From Rhizobium metallidurans (lineage in GTDB: Bacteria > Pseudomonadota > Alphaproteobacteria > Rhizobiales > Rhizobiaceae), in the NCBI RefSeq assembly GCF_014196505.1, contig NZ_JACIDW010000005.1:124001-188000 (forward strand): a stretch of DNA of 64,000 bases. The letters are read 5' to 3'. Every line of letters begins with the position of its first letter. Position 1 is the first letter of the stretch. Under the pieces are notes generated by a model. It ran no database searches and was not told the DNA's origin. It saw nothing but the letters and a program-made list of their open reading frames with translations. Shown in pieces: positions 43,921 to 52,806 of the stretch. The translations under genes and the position numbers were made by a program.

Positions 43921-45741
43921 TCAGTGGAAGAGCACGCTGGCGCCCTTGTCGGATGCGCCGACGGCGCGGCGGAAGGGGGCGAAAAGCTCGCGGCCCATGC
44001 CGAATTCGTTGTCCGAGAGATCGGCGTCGGCAGGCTTGCGGTCGGCGAGCGTGGCCGCGTCCACAAGCACTTCGAGCGTTCCGGCGATCGCGTCGAGACG
44101 GATGATGTCGCCGTCCATGATGCGCGCGATCGGTCCGCCATCGACGGCCTCCGGCGTCACATGGATCGCCGCCGGGACCTTGCCCGATGCGCCGGACATG
44201 CGCCCGTCGGTCAGAAGCGCCACGCGGAAGCCGCGGTCCTGCAGCACGCCGAGCGGCGGCGTCAGCTTGTGCAGCTCCGGCATCCCGTTTGCCTTCGGTC
44301 CCTGGAAGCGGACGACGGCGATGAAGTCGCGGTTGAGCTTGCCTTCCTTGAAGGCCTCCTGAAGCTCCTGCTGGCTGTGGAAGACGATCGCCGGCGCCTC
44401 GATGACGTGGCGATCGGGCTTCACGGCCGAGATCTTGATCACGCCCTTCCCGAGATTGCCGCGCAGCATCTTCAGGCCGCCATTCGCCTGGAACGGCGTT
44501 TCGATGTTCGCGAGCACCTTCGGATCGACACTCTTTTCCGGCGAGGGCTCGCGCACGATGCCGCCATCCTCGCCAAGGCGCGGATCGATCGTGTAGGCCT
44601 GCAGCCCATGGCCGAACACGGTGCGCACGTCGTCGTGCACCAGGCCGTGCTTCAACAGTTCCTTGATCAGGAAGCCCATGCCGCCAGCCGCGTGGAAATG
44701 GTTCACGTCGGCAAGCCCGTTCGGGTAGACGCGGGCAAGCAGCGGCACCACCTCGGAGAGCTCGGCGATATCCTGCCAGGTCAACTCGATGCCGGCGGCG
44801 CGCGCCATGGCGACGAGGTGCAGCGTGTGGTTGGTCGAGCCGCCGGTGGCGTGCAGGCCGACGACGCCGTTGACGATCGAGCGCTCGTCGATCATCTCGC
44901 CCGCGGGCGTGAACTCGTTGCCCTGCGCGGTGATCGCCAGCGCCCGCTTGGTGGCCTCGCGGGTGAATGCTTCGCGAAGCGGCGTGCCCGGATTGATGAA
45001 GGACGAGCCGGGCATGTGGAAGCCCATGATCTCCATCAGCATCTGGTTGGAGTTCGCCGTGCCGTAGAAGGTGCAGGTGCCCGGCCCGTGGTAGGACTTG
45101 GATTCGGCCTCCAGCAGTTCGGCGCGGCCGACCTTGCCCTCGGCGTAAAGCTGACGAACGCGCGACTTCTCGTCGTTCGGCAGCCCAGATGTCATCGGCC
45201 CGGCCGGAACGAAGATCGACGGCAGATGGCCGAAGGTCAGCGCGGCGATTGTCAGGCCCGGCACGATCTTGTCGCAGACGCCGAGATAGAGGGCCGCGTC
45301 GAACATGTTGTGCGACAGGCCGACACCCGCGGCCATGGCGATCAGGTCGCGCGAGAAGAGTGAGAGCTCCATGCCCGGCTGGCCCTGTGTCACGCCATCG
45401 CACATGGCCGGAACCGCGCCCGCCACCTGCGCGATGCCGCCGGCTTCGGCGGCAGCCTGGCGAATGATCGCGGGATAGGTCTCGAACGGCTGGTGCGCCG
45501 AGAGCATGTCGTTATACGAGGTGATGATGCCGAGATTGGAAACATGGTCGCCGGCCAGCGCTTCCTTCTCGGCGGTGGAACAGACCGCGAAGCCGTGTGC
45601 GAGGTTCGCGCAGCCGAGCGAGGAGCGAACGACGCTCTTGCCCACCGCGTTTCGCAATCGCTCGAGATAGAGCTCTCGTGACAGTTTCGACCGTTCGACG
45701 ATACGGTTTGTGATGGCGGCAACGCGCGAATGAGCGGACAT
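43921..45741 (-). CDS. edd: Edd, 6-phosphogluconate dehydratase
   Basis: Edd makes 2-keto-3-deoxy-6-phosphogluconate, the first committed step of the Entner-Doudoroff pathway. The 606 residues belong to the IlvD/Edd iron-sulphur dehydratase family, with the cluster-binding region [23 protein letters not shown] and [13 protein letters not shown]. The C-terminal [22 protein letters not shown] is also typical. It is the last gene of zwf-pgl-edd, 78 nt after pgl. eda is not in the window. Confidence 0.96.
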   Translation of the reverse strand: MSAHSRVAAITNRIVERSKLSRELYLERLRNAVGKSVVRSSLGCANLAHGFAVCSTAEKEALAGDHVSNLGIITSYNDMLSAHQPFETYPAIIRQAAAEAGGIAQVAGAVPAMCDGVTQGQPGMELSLFSRDLIAMAAGVGLSHNMFDAALYLGVCDKIVPGLTIAALTFGHLPSIFVPAGPMTSGLPNDEKSRVRQLYAEGKVGRAELLEAESKSYHGPGTCTFYGTANSNQMLMEIMGFHMPGSSFINPGTPLREAFTREATKRALAITAQGNEFTPAGEMIDERSIVNGVVGLHATGGSTNHTLHLVAMARAAGIELTWQDIAELSEVVPLLARVYPNGLADVNHFHAAGGMGFLIKELLKHGLVHDDVRTVFGHGLQAYTIDPRLGEDGGIVREPSPEKSVDPKVLANIETPFQANGGLKMLRGNLGKGVIKISAVKPDRHVIEAPAIVFHSQQELQEAFKEGKLNRDFIAVVRFQGPKANGMPELHKLTPPLGVLQDRGFRVALLTDGRMSGASGKVPAAIHVTPEAVDGGPIARIMDGDIIRLDAIAGTLEVLVDAATLADRKPADADLSDNEFGMGRELFAPFRRAVGASDKGASVLFH

Positions 45742-45819
45742 GGGAAATCCTTGTCGTTTGCTGGTATTCGATTGTCTGTTCGCGGCTTCAGGCCGTATCG
45801 GCCACGAGGGCCTGTCGGC

Positions 45820-46518
45820 TTATGGAGCCCAGTATATGTCGACCGGCGTCGCGGCGCGGCGAAGGACTGCCCGGATCGGCATCTCCGCTTCGTCGCCGGC
45901 ACCCTCGGCCTTGGCCAGAACATCCTTCTTGCCGTCGCCTTCGATGTGAAGAACAAGCAGCCCCGCATCCTGCAGGCTTGAGAAGGTGAAGGTCAGGCGT
46001 GGTTCGCCGGCGCCTTCGGCGTCCATGGTAATGATGCCGCGTGGCGTTTTCGGGTCGAGCGCGACAGCAAGATTGCTGCCACCAGGGAAGAACGAAGCCG
46101 TGTGACCGTCGCCGCCCATGCCTAAAATGACGACGTCGAACGGATTGCCGATCGAAGCCGTGGCCACAGTCGAAAGCCTTGCGGCTTCCTCGACCGTTGC
46201 CGCCGGCTGGTAGAGCGGCTGGAACTTTGCCGCCTTCGCCTTGTTCTGCAACAGGTTGCTGATGACGAGCAGATGGTTCGAGCGCGGATTGTCGGCGGGC
46301 ACGAAACGCTCGTCGACGAGGGTGATCGTCACCTTCGTCCAGTCGAGATCGCGCGTCGACAGCTCCTGGAAGAATGCCTTCGGCGTCGAGCCGCCGGAAA
46401 CGGCGATCTCGGCCGTTCCCTTCTTGGCGATGGCCGTCGAAAGCGATGCAGCGACCTTGTCGGCAAGGTTGCGCGCCAGTTCGGCGGCGTTGGCAAAATT
46501 GTGCATGGTCGCTGCCAT
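45820..46518 (-). CDS. pgl: Pgl, 6-phosphogluconolactonase
   Basis: Pgl hydrolyses 6-phosphogluconolactone to 6-phosphogluconate. The 232 residues of DevB type contain ISGG-like AVSGGSTPKAFFQEL, VTITLVDERFVPADNPRSN and VVILGMGGDGHTASFFPG. It starts 12 nt after the zwf stop on the minus strand and is probably cotranscribed with it. Confidence 0.95.
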   Translation of the reverse strand: MAATMHNFANAAELARNLADKVAASLSTAIAKKGTAEIAVSGGSTPKAFFQELSTRDLDWTKVTITLVDERFVPADNPRSNHLLVISNLLQNKAKAAKFQPLYQPAATVEEAARLSTVATASIGNPFDVVILGMGGDGHTASFFPGGSNLAVALDPKTPRGIITMDAEGAGEPRLTFTFSSLQDAGLLVLHIEGDGKKDVLAKAEGAGDEAEMPIRAVLRRAATPVDIYWAP

Positions 46519-46530
46519 CTCTCTCGATCC

Positions 46531-48006
46531 TTAGAGGTTGTCGTGCCAGGTGCGGCCGTCACGCTCGATGAGCGCGATCGACTGGCTCGGGCCCCAGGTG
46601 CCCGCCGTGTAGCCCTGAACCTTCTGGCCGGTGGATTCCCAACCCTTGAGGATCGGGTCGACCCACTGCCACGCCGCTTCCACTTCGTCGCGGCGCATGA
46701 ACAGCGTCTGGTTCGAACGGATGACGTCCATCAGCAGGCGCTCGTAGGCGTCGGGATTACGAACCTGGAAGGAATCGGCGAAGCTCATGTCGAGCGAAAC
46801 CTCGCGCAGGCGCATGCCGCCCGGACCAGGATCCTTGATCATCAGCGACTGCTTGACGCCTTCGTCGGGCTGCAGGCGGATGATGAGCTGGTTCTGGTTG
46901 ATGCGTCCGGCCGACTGGTCGAAGACAGAGTGCGGGATCGACTTGAAGGTGATGACGATCTCAGACATGCGGCCGGCAAGACGCTTGCCGGTGCGGATGT
47001 AGAAGGGAACGCCAGCCCAGCGCCAGTTGTTGATCTCGGCCTTGATGGCGACGAAGGTCTCGGTGTTGGACACGCCGCCTTCGAGCTCTTCGAGGTAACC
47101 CTTGACCGGGCCGCCCGCCGAAGCGCCGGCACGATACTGTCCGCGCACGGTGGTCTGCTCGACATTCGACGCGTCGATGGGCTTCAGCGCGCGCAGCACC
47201 TTCAGCTTCTCGTCGCGAACCGCTTCGGAATCCATCGAGGACGGGACTTCCATGGCGACCAGGCAGACCAGCTGCATGATGTGGTTCTGAACCATGTCGC
47301 GCAGCGCGCCCGCGGTGTCGTAGTAGCCGGCACGGCCTTCGAGGCCGACGGATTCGGCAACGGTGATCTGCACATGGTCGATATGGTTGGCGTTCCACAG
47401 CGGCTCATAGAGGGCGTTGGCGAAGCGCAGCGCCATCAGGTTCTGCACCGTCTCCTTGCCGAGATAGTGGTCGATGCGGAAAATCTGCTCTTCCTTGAAG
47501 ACCTTGCCGATCGTGTCGTTGAGCTGCAGCGCGGAAGCGAGGTCGCGGCCGATCGGCTTCTCGACGACGATGCGGGTCGACTTGGTGATCAGCTTGTGGT
47601 CGTGGATCTTCTGCGAGATGTCGCCGAAGATGCCCGGCGCGACGGCCAGGTAGAAGGCGCGCACGCGGTCCTTGCCCTCGTCGAGCAGCTTCTTCAGCTG
47701 GTCCCAACCGGCGTCGGAGCGGGCGTCGACAGGCACGTAGTACAGGCGCTCGCAGAACTTGGCGACTTCGGCCTCGTTGTACTCGCCCTTCTTCAGGTGC
47801 TCCTTGAGCGCGTCCTGCGCGAACTTGCGGTATTCTTCGTGGGTCAGCGCGCTTCTGGAAGCGCCGATGATGCGGGTCGGCTCGGAGAACTGGCCTTCGA
47901 TCTGACGATGGTAGAGGGCCGGCAGCAACTTGCGCTCGGCAAGGTCGCCACTGCCGCCAAAGACGACGTAATCGAAAGGTTCAACGGGAATGATTTGGCT
48001 GCTCAT
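46531..48006 (-). CDS. zwf: Zwf, glucose-6-phosphate 1-dehydrogenase
   Basis: Zwf oxidises glucose-6-phosphate to the lactone with NAD(P). The N-terminal Rossmann motif VVFGGSGDLAERKLLPALY and the active-site motif RIDHYLGKETVQN are present. The start is set at the ATG 48006 (MSSQIIPVEPFDY), giving 491 residues; a TTG five codons upstream is less likely. It leads the zwf-pgl-edd operon and supplies NADPH and Entner-Doudoroff precursors from the glucose released by AglA. Confidence 0.96.
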   Translation of the reverse strand: MSSQIIPVEPFDYVVFGGSGDLAERKLLPALYHRQIEGQFSEPTRIIGASRSALTHEEYRKFAQDALKEHLKKGEYNEAEVAKFCERLYYVPVDARSDAGWDQLKKLLDEGKDRVRAFYLAVAPGIFGDISQKIHDHKLITKSTRIVVEKPIGRDLASALQLNDTIGKVFKEEQIFRIDHYLGKETVQNLMALRFANALYEPLWNANHIDHVQITVAESVGLEGRAGYYDTAGALRDMVQNHIMQLVCLVAMEVPSSMDSEAVRDEKLKVLRALKPIDASNVEQTTVRGQYRAGASAGGPVKGYLEELEGGVSNTETFVAIKAEINNWRWAGVPFYIRTGKRLAGRMSEIVITFKSIPHSVFDQSAGRINQNQLIIRLQPDEGVKQSLMIKDPGPGGMRLREVSLDMSFADSFQVRNPDAYERLLMDVIRSNQTLFMRRDEVEAAWQWVDPILKGWESTGQKVQGYTAGTWGPSQSIALIERDGRTWHDNL

Positions 48007-48140
48007 GAGGCTATCTCTCAATCAGACTGGTTCATGGCCTCTTTAATCTAATCGATTTAAAAAAGCCAGTGTGCGCTGCAACGAATTTGTCCGGCACTGG
48101 TTTTAGATCGAAAAGCCGCGTGAGGAAATCCGCAATCTGA

Positions 48141-49439
48141 CTAAAACTTGTCGCGCAGGGCAAACCAGGAAAGTGCCAGGAAGAGCAGGGGAGCGCGCAT
48201 CGCCCGACCACCGGGGAAGGCCGGGATTTTAAGTGCCTTGAAGAGCTCGAGATCGCCGGATTTCCCGATCACGGTCTCGGCGTAGAGCCGCCCACAATAG
48301 TTGGCAAGCATCACGCCGTGGCCTGAATAGCCGCCGATCGAGGTGACGCCGGGCATAACCTCGCGCACGAAAGGCTGCCTCGGCATGGTGATGGCGACCG
48401 ATCCTCCCCAGGCATGGGTGATCTCGACATTGCCGAGTTCCGGATAGATCTCGGCGATCTGGCGGCCGATATGCTCGGAAATATCGCGCGGATTGTCGGC
48501 CGTATAGGCCTCGCGCCCTCCAAACAGCAGCCGCCCGTCCTTGGATTTTCTGAAATAGCGCACGACGAAACGCGAATCGGCGACGGCCTCGCCGCCCGGA
48601 ATGACCGTGGATGTCTCGCCGAGCGGCACGGTCGCGCCGATGAAGGAGCGGATCGGCATGACATGGCTTGCGGTGATCGGCTCGAGATTTTCGATATAGC
48701 CGTTGCAGGCGATCAGCGCCTTGTCGGCGGTGATCCGCCCTCGCGGCGTGTCGATCGTCACTTTGCCGCCACCCTGGCGGATCGCCGTCGCCTTGGTCAT
48801 TTCGAAGACCTGAGCGCCGGAAGCCGCCGCCGCCCGCGCCAGCCCGACCAGGAGCTTCAACGGGTGGATGTGGCCGGTGCCGGTGTCGCGCACGCCGCAG
48901 AAAAAGCGCGTCGACCCCAGCCGCTCCTGCGTTTCCGCTCTGTCCATGAAGGTGGCGTGCGGGTAGCCGTAGCGGCTGGCGGCGATCTCCGCATTTGCGC
49001 GAAAGTCCTTCTCGTAGCTCGCCTTGTGCGCCACATTCATCTGGCCCGGCATGAAATCGATATCGATCTGGTGCTCGGTCGCGAAATCAAGCAGGTGCTT
49101 CTTGGCGTCCTCGGCCAGATCGAACAGCGCCTTCGATCGCTCGAAGCCGATCTCTTCTTCCAGTTCCTCCGGCCACGAGCGCTGGCCGGTGCCGAGCTGC
49201 CCGCCATTGCGGCCGGACGCGCCATCGCCGAACCGGCAGACCTCGATGAGCACCACCGACACGCCCGCCTTGGCGAGATGATAGGCCGCCTGCAGCCCGG
49301 TATAGCCGCCGCCGATAATGGCGACGTCGCATGTCTTCGATCCGTCGAGTTCAGGATAGGTGGGCCGCTCGCCCACTGTGGCCTGATACCATGAAATGCC
49401 GGGCGCGATCGGGCTCTGCCATTTCTGTTCGGATGTCAT
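48141..49439 (-). CDS. puuB: FAD-dependent oxidase, PuuB-like (gamma-glutamylputrescine oxidase)
   Basis: This is a DAO-family flavoenzyme of 432 residues. The N-terminal FAD motif VAIIGGGYTGLQAAYHLAKAG is followed by DGASGRNGGQLGTGQR, the block seen in PuuB/OrdL-type oxidases. A hydrophobic, weakly membrane-like C-terminus (PLLFLALSWFALRD) is unusual. It lies 10 nt downstream of a PuuA-like synthetase, which supports a role in putrescine breakdown. Substrate specificity is inferred from the pairing. Confidence 0.75.
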   Translation of the reverse strand: MTSEQKWQSPIAPGISWYQATVGERPTYPELDGSKTCDVAIIGGGYTGLQAAYHLAKAGVSVVLIEVCRFGDGASGRNGGQLGTGQRSWPEELEEEIGFERSKALFDLAEDAKKHLLDFATEHQIDIDFMPGQMNVAHKASYEKDFRANAEIAASRYGYPHATFMDRAETQERLGSTRFFCGVRDTGTGHIHPLKLLVGLARAAAASGAQVFEMTKATAIRQGGGKVTIDTPRGRITADKALIACNGYIENLEPITASHVMPIRSFIGATVPLGETSTVIPGGEAVADSRFVVRYFRKSKDGRLLFGGREAYTADNPRDISEHIGRQIAEIYPELGNVEITHAWGGSVAITMPRQPFVREVMPGVTSIGGYSGHGVMLANYCGRLYAETVIGKSGDLELFKALKIPAFPGGRAMRAPLLFLALSWFALRDKF

Positions 49440-49449
49440 GACGCGATCC

Positions 49450-50886
49450 TCACACGTTGAGCAGGAGGAATTCGCGTTCCCACGGGCTGATCACCTGCAT
49501 GAAGGTCTCGAACTCGCCGCGCTTGACACCGGCATAGAGCCCGATGAACTCGCGGCCGAACACCTCTTCGAAGGCCGGCTCGTCCTCCATCAGGGCGACC
49601 GCTTCAAGCAGCCCACGCGGCAGGTCGATCGAGCCTTCGTTGGCCGAATCCTCGGTCGGCGCCGTCGGCTCGATCTCCTTCATGATGCCCAAGAGACCGC
49701 AGGCAAGTGAAGCCGCCAGCGCCAGATAGGGGTTGGCGTCGGAACTCGGCAGCCGGTTCTCGACGCGCCGCGCCTGCGGGTCCGAAACCGGTACGCGGAA
49801 CGCCGTCGTGCGGTTGTCGTAGCCCCATGCGTTGTTGACAGGGCACGACATGTCGGGCGTCAGGCGGCGGTAGGAGTTGACGTATGGCGCCAGCATGCAG
49901 AGTGCGCTCGGCACGTATTTCTGCATCCCGCCGATGAAGTGGAAGAACTCCCTGGAGGGCGAGCCATCGGGGTTGGAGAATACGTTCTTGCCCGTGTCCT
50001 CGTGGATGACGGACTGGTGGATGTGCATCGCCGATCCGGCCTGGCCCTGCATCGGCTTGGCCATGAAGGTGGCGTAGATGCCATGCTTCATCGCCGCCTC
50101 GCGGATCGTGCGCTTGAACATGAAGACCTGGTCGGCAAGCTCGATCGGATTGCCGTGGCGCAGGTTGATCTCGAGCTGCGCCGGGCCTTCCTCGTGGATC
50201 AGCGTGTCGATCTCCAGCCCCTGCTTTTCGGAGAAGTGGTAGATGTCGTCGATCAGTTCGTCGAACTCGTTGATCCCGGCGATCGAATAGCCCTGACCGC
50301 CCAGAATGGCGCGGCCCGAGCGGCCTTTCGGCGGATGCAGCGGATAGTCGGGGTCGTCGTTCTTGGCGACGAGATAGAACTCGATCTCAGGCGCCACCAC
50401 CGGCTTCCAGCCGCGGTCGTGATAGAGCTTCAGCACCTGCTTCAGCACGTTGCGCGGCGTATAGGGCACTTCGTGGCCATCGGCGCTGACGACGTCGCAG
50501 ATCACCTGCGCGGTCGGATCGGTCTCCCACGGCACCACGGACAGCGTCGAAAGGTCGGGCACCAGCTTGAGATCGCTGTCGCGCGGTTCGTAGCGGAAGC
50601 TTTCGGTTTCCTCGGGATATTCGCCCGAAATCGTGTGCCGATAGATCGCGGACGGCAACGCCAGCGATGTGTTCGAGGTGAATTTCGAACTCGGCATCAT
50701 CTTGCCGCGTGGCACGCCGGCCAGATCGGGCGTGATGCATTCGATGTCTTCGATCCCGCGTGCCCGCAAGAACTGCGCTGCTTCCTTCCAGGAGGCCACG
50801 CCGCGAAGATATCCAGGGTCCGGGGGGGATTTCTTCGAGGCGGGAACGTTCTTGGCAGGTTTCAGCGTCGTCTTTTTTGGGGACAT
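49450..50886 (-). CDS. puuA: Glutamine-synthetase-family enzyme, PuuA-like (gamma-glutamylputrescine synthetase)
   Basis: Such enzymes join glutamate to putrescine with ATP. GS-fold motifs are present: VAPEIEFYLVA, IHEEGPAQLEINLRHG, GSAMHIHQS and SSDANPYLALAA. The size (478 residues) fits PuuA better than GlnA. A Lys/Pro-rich N-terminal extension of about 25 residues precedes the fold. The frame stays open a further 920 bases upstream, but this is antisense to the next gene; the ATG at 50886 gives the expected start. Confidence 0.75.
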   Translation of the reverse strand: MSPKKTTLKPAKNVPASKKSPPDPGYLRGVASWKEAAQFLRARGIEDIECITPDLAGVPRGKMMPSSKFTSNTSLALPSAIYRHTISGEYPEETESFRYEPRDSDLKLVPDLSTLSVVPWETDPTAQVICDVVSADGHEVPYTPRNVLKQVLKLYHDRGWKPVVAPEIEFYLVAKNDDPDYPLHPPKGRSGRAILGGQGYSIAGINEFDELIDDIYHFSEKQGLEIDTLIHEEGPAQLEINLRHGNPIELADQVFMFKRTIREAAMKHGIYATFMAKPMQGQAGSAMHIHQSVIHEDTGKNVFSNPDGSPSREFFHFIGGMQKYVPSALCMLAPYVNSYRRLTPDMSCPVNNAWGYDNRTTAFRVPVSDPQARRVENRLPSSDANPYLALAASLACGLLGIMKEIEPTAPTEDSANEGSIDLPRGLLEAVALMEDEPAFEEVFGREFIGLYAGVKRGEFETFMQVISPWEREFLLLNV

Positions 50887-51012
50887 GACACACCGGTTTA
50901 CGTTGATCTTGCAGCCATAATAACCGGAGTTTGGCAATTGGCGAGGGGGGACGCACGTTGACTTTCGCCTATTGATGGAAAAAGAAGGCGCCTTTCGACG
51001 AAGGAAACGGCC

Positions 51013-52194
51013 GTGCAGCGAAGAAGCGATGTAATCGTCATAGGCGCGGGCGCCGCCGGCATGATGTGCGCCATCCGCGCCGGCCAGCGCGGCCGCTCGG
51101 TGGTCGTGCTCGATCACGCCAAGGCGCCCGGCGACAAGATCCGCATTTCCGGCGGCGGTCGCTGCAACTTCACCAATATTCACGCCTCGCCGAAGAATTT
51201 CCTGTCGGCCAATCCGCATTTCATGAAGTCGGCGCTCGCCCGCTTCACGCCATCGGACTTCGTCGCCATGGTCGATCGCCACAGGATCGCCTGGCATGAG
51301 AAGACGCTGGGCCAGCTGTTTTGCGATGACAGCGCCAAGGACATCATCCGCATGCTGCTGGACGAGATGCAGGCGGCTGGCGCGAGGCTCGAGCTGCGCA
51401 CCGAGATCGTCGCTGTCGAAAAGACCGAAGACGGCTTTCGCGTCTCGACCTCCGAGGGCGAGTATCTCGCAACGTCGCTGGTGATCGCGACCGGCGGCAA
51501 GTCGATACCGAAGATGGGCGCGACCGGTTTCGCCTATCGCATCGCCGAACAGTTCGGCTTGCCCATGATCGAAACCCGTCCCGGCCTCGTGCCGCTGACG
51601 CTCGACCCGCAACTGCTCGAAAGCGTCGCGCCGCTCTCGGGGATCGCCGCCCCCGCCGAACTCAGGCATGGCAAGACGGCGTTTCGCGAGGCGCTGCTCT
51701 TCACCCATCGCGGCCTGAGCGGCCCGGCCATCCTGCAGATCTCCTCCTACTGGCGCGAGGGCGACGAGATCACCGTCGATATCGAACCGGACGTCGATCT
51801 CCTCGCGCATCTTAAGACGGCAAAGCAGGCGAACGGTCGCCAGTCGGCGCAGACCGCGCTCGGCGAGGTGCTACCCAAGCGCCTGGCGCAATATCTGACC
51901 GAGCGCGCCGGCGTCACCGGCAACATGGCCGACATGTCCGACAAGGTGCTGGCGCGTCTGGTCGATGCCGCGCAGAACTGGACGATCAAGCCTTCGGGCT
52001 CCGAGGGCTATCGCACGGCCGAAGTCACGCTCGGTGGTATCGATACCGCGGCGCTCGATTCCCGCAGCATGCAGGCCAAGACCGTCCCCGGCCTTCATTT
52101 CATCGGCGAATGCGTCGACGTGACCGGCTGGCTCGGCGGCTACAATTTCCAGTGGGCCTGGGCATCGGGCGTCGCGGCTGGTGACAGTCTATAA
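51013..52194 (+). CDS. HI0933/YhiN-family flavoprotein
   Basis: This is an NAD(P)/FAD-dependent oxidoreductase of unknown substrate. It has 393 residues with the FAD motif VIVIGAGAAGMMCAIRAGQRG, the family-specific KIRISGGGRCNFTN and a C-terminal GWLGGYNFQWAWASG. The GTG start has AAGGAAAC upstream. It diverges from puuA across a 126-bp gap and may share control with it, though no operator is evident. Confidence 0.85.
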   Translation: MQRRSDVIVIGAGAAGMMCAIRAGQRGRSVVVLDHAKAPGDKIRISGGGRCNFTNIHASPKNFLSANPHFMKSALARFTPSDFVAMVDRHRIAWHEKTLGQLFCDDSAKDIIRMLLDEMQAAGARLELRTEIVAVEKTEDGFRVSTSEGEYLATSLVIATGGKSIPKMGATGFAYRIAEQFGLPMIETRPGLVPLTLDPQLLESVAPLSGIAAPAELRHGKTAFREALLFTHRGLSGPAILQISSYWREGDEITVDIEPDVDLLAHLKTAKQANGRQSAQTALGEVLPKRLAQYLTERAGVTGNMADMSDKVLARLVDAAQNWTIKPSGSEGYRTAEVTLGGIDTAALDSRSMQAKTVPGLHFIGECVDVTGWLGGYNFQWAWASGVAAGDSL

Positions 52195-52358
52195 AGCCTA
52201 TTCTTCGTAGAGATGAAACCAGTTGCAGGATTCAAGAGTTCTTAAGCAGGGTGCGCCATCCTGTCTCGGTGACGTGCTTAAATTGGCTTCCTAAATAAGG
52301 CTTTACGAGCACAGTCTTTTGTTGGATTGTTGTGACATACAGAAGTGAGGTTCTGCAG

Positions 52359-52502
52359 ATGAACAAGAACACACGACGCGCCCGCGCCATCGCAATTGCC
52401 AAGGCCCAGCCGGATACACGGCTTGTCGCAATCCGCTACGTCGTGCTGGCCGCCAGCGCCGCCGCCGCCGTCATGGCGCTGCTCCTGCCACGGATGCTCT
52501 AA
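52359..52502 (+). CDS. Possible small membrane protein (47 aa)
   Basis: The ORF runs from an ATG with GAGG about 10 nt upstream to a TAA. It has a basic N-terminus (NKNTRRARAIAIAKA), then one Ala/Val/Leu-rich membrane segment at about residues 28-44, ending PRML. No family is recognised. It lies alone in the gap between the flavoprotein and the first chemoreceptor. Being short, it needs conservation or expression support. Confidence 0.45.
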   Translation: MNKNTRRARAIAIAKAQPDTRLVAIRYVVLAASAAAAVMALLLPRML

Positions 52503-52806
52503 GGCCCTCCTCGCAATAGGACGAGACCTTGCCGTGCGCTGATGCGCTTGCATCTTCAAACGTGCGCGAACGTTATGGCTTGCGGCAATATCCAGCCATT
52601 TAAGCTTATATAAAAATTAACGCATCTTCTGCAAAGCTCTAAAGTATGACTTATGGGCGCTTCGCACTTGCGGAGCGTGACAGGCAATGATTGCCGTCCG
52701 AGCATGCGCTCGCGATTCCCCATTGTTCCAAATTGTTCGATGCACTCAGCCGACGCGCGATGTCGCCGCCGGTGGGAGGAGTGGTGTATGGAAGGCCGGA
52801 ACCCGC
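52503..52806. other. Gene-free region before the first chemoreceptor
   Basis: This is a 304-bp stretch. Around 52600-52625 it is AT-rich and holds a one-mismatch CtrA-like box (TTAT-N7-TTAAC, 52606-52621). Otherwise nothing definite is seen. Confidence 0.5.

Noticed and set aside
43357-45363. 668-codon plus-strand frame across the PilZ-like gene and antisense to edd
   Set aside because: Its sequence is Arg/His/Asp-rich and lacks a start signal; edd on the other strand has full family motifs.
48040-48065. Imperfect TTAAATC...GATTAA palindrome upstream of zwf
   Set aside because: It is a short AT-rich match with a missing base in one arm; it could be chance and no known regulator site fits.
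50887-51810. Upstream extension of the PuuA-like frame by about 300 codons
   Set aside because: The extension is antisense to the YhiN-type flavoprotein and has no glutamine-synthetase similarity; the ATG at 50886 gives a normal length.
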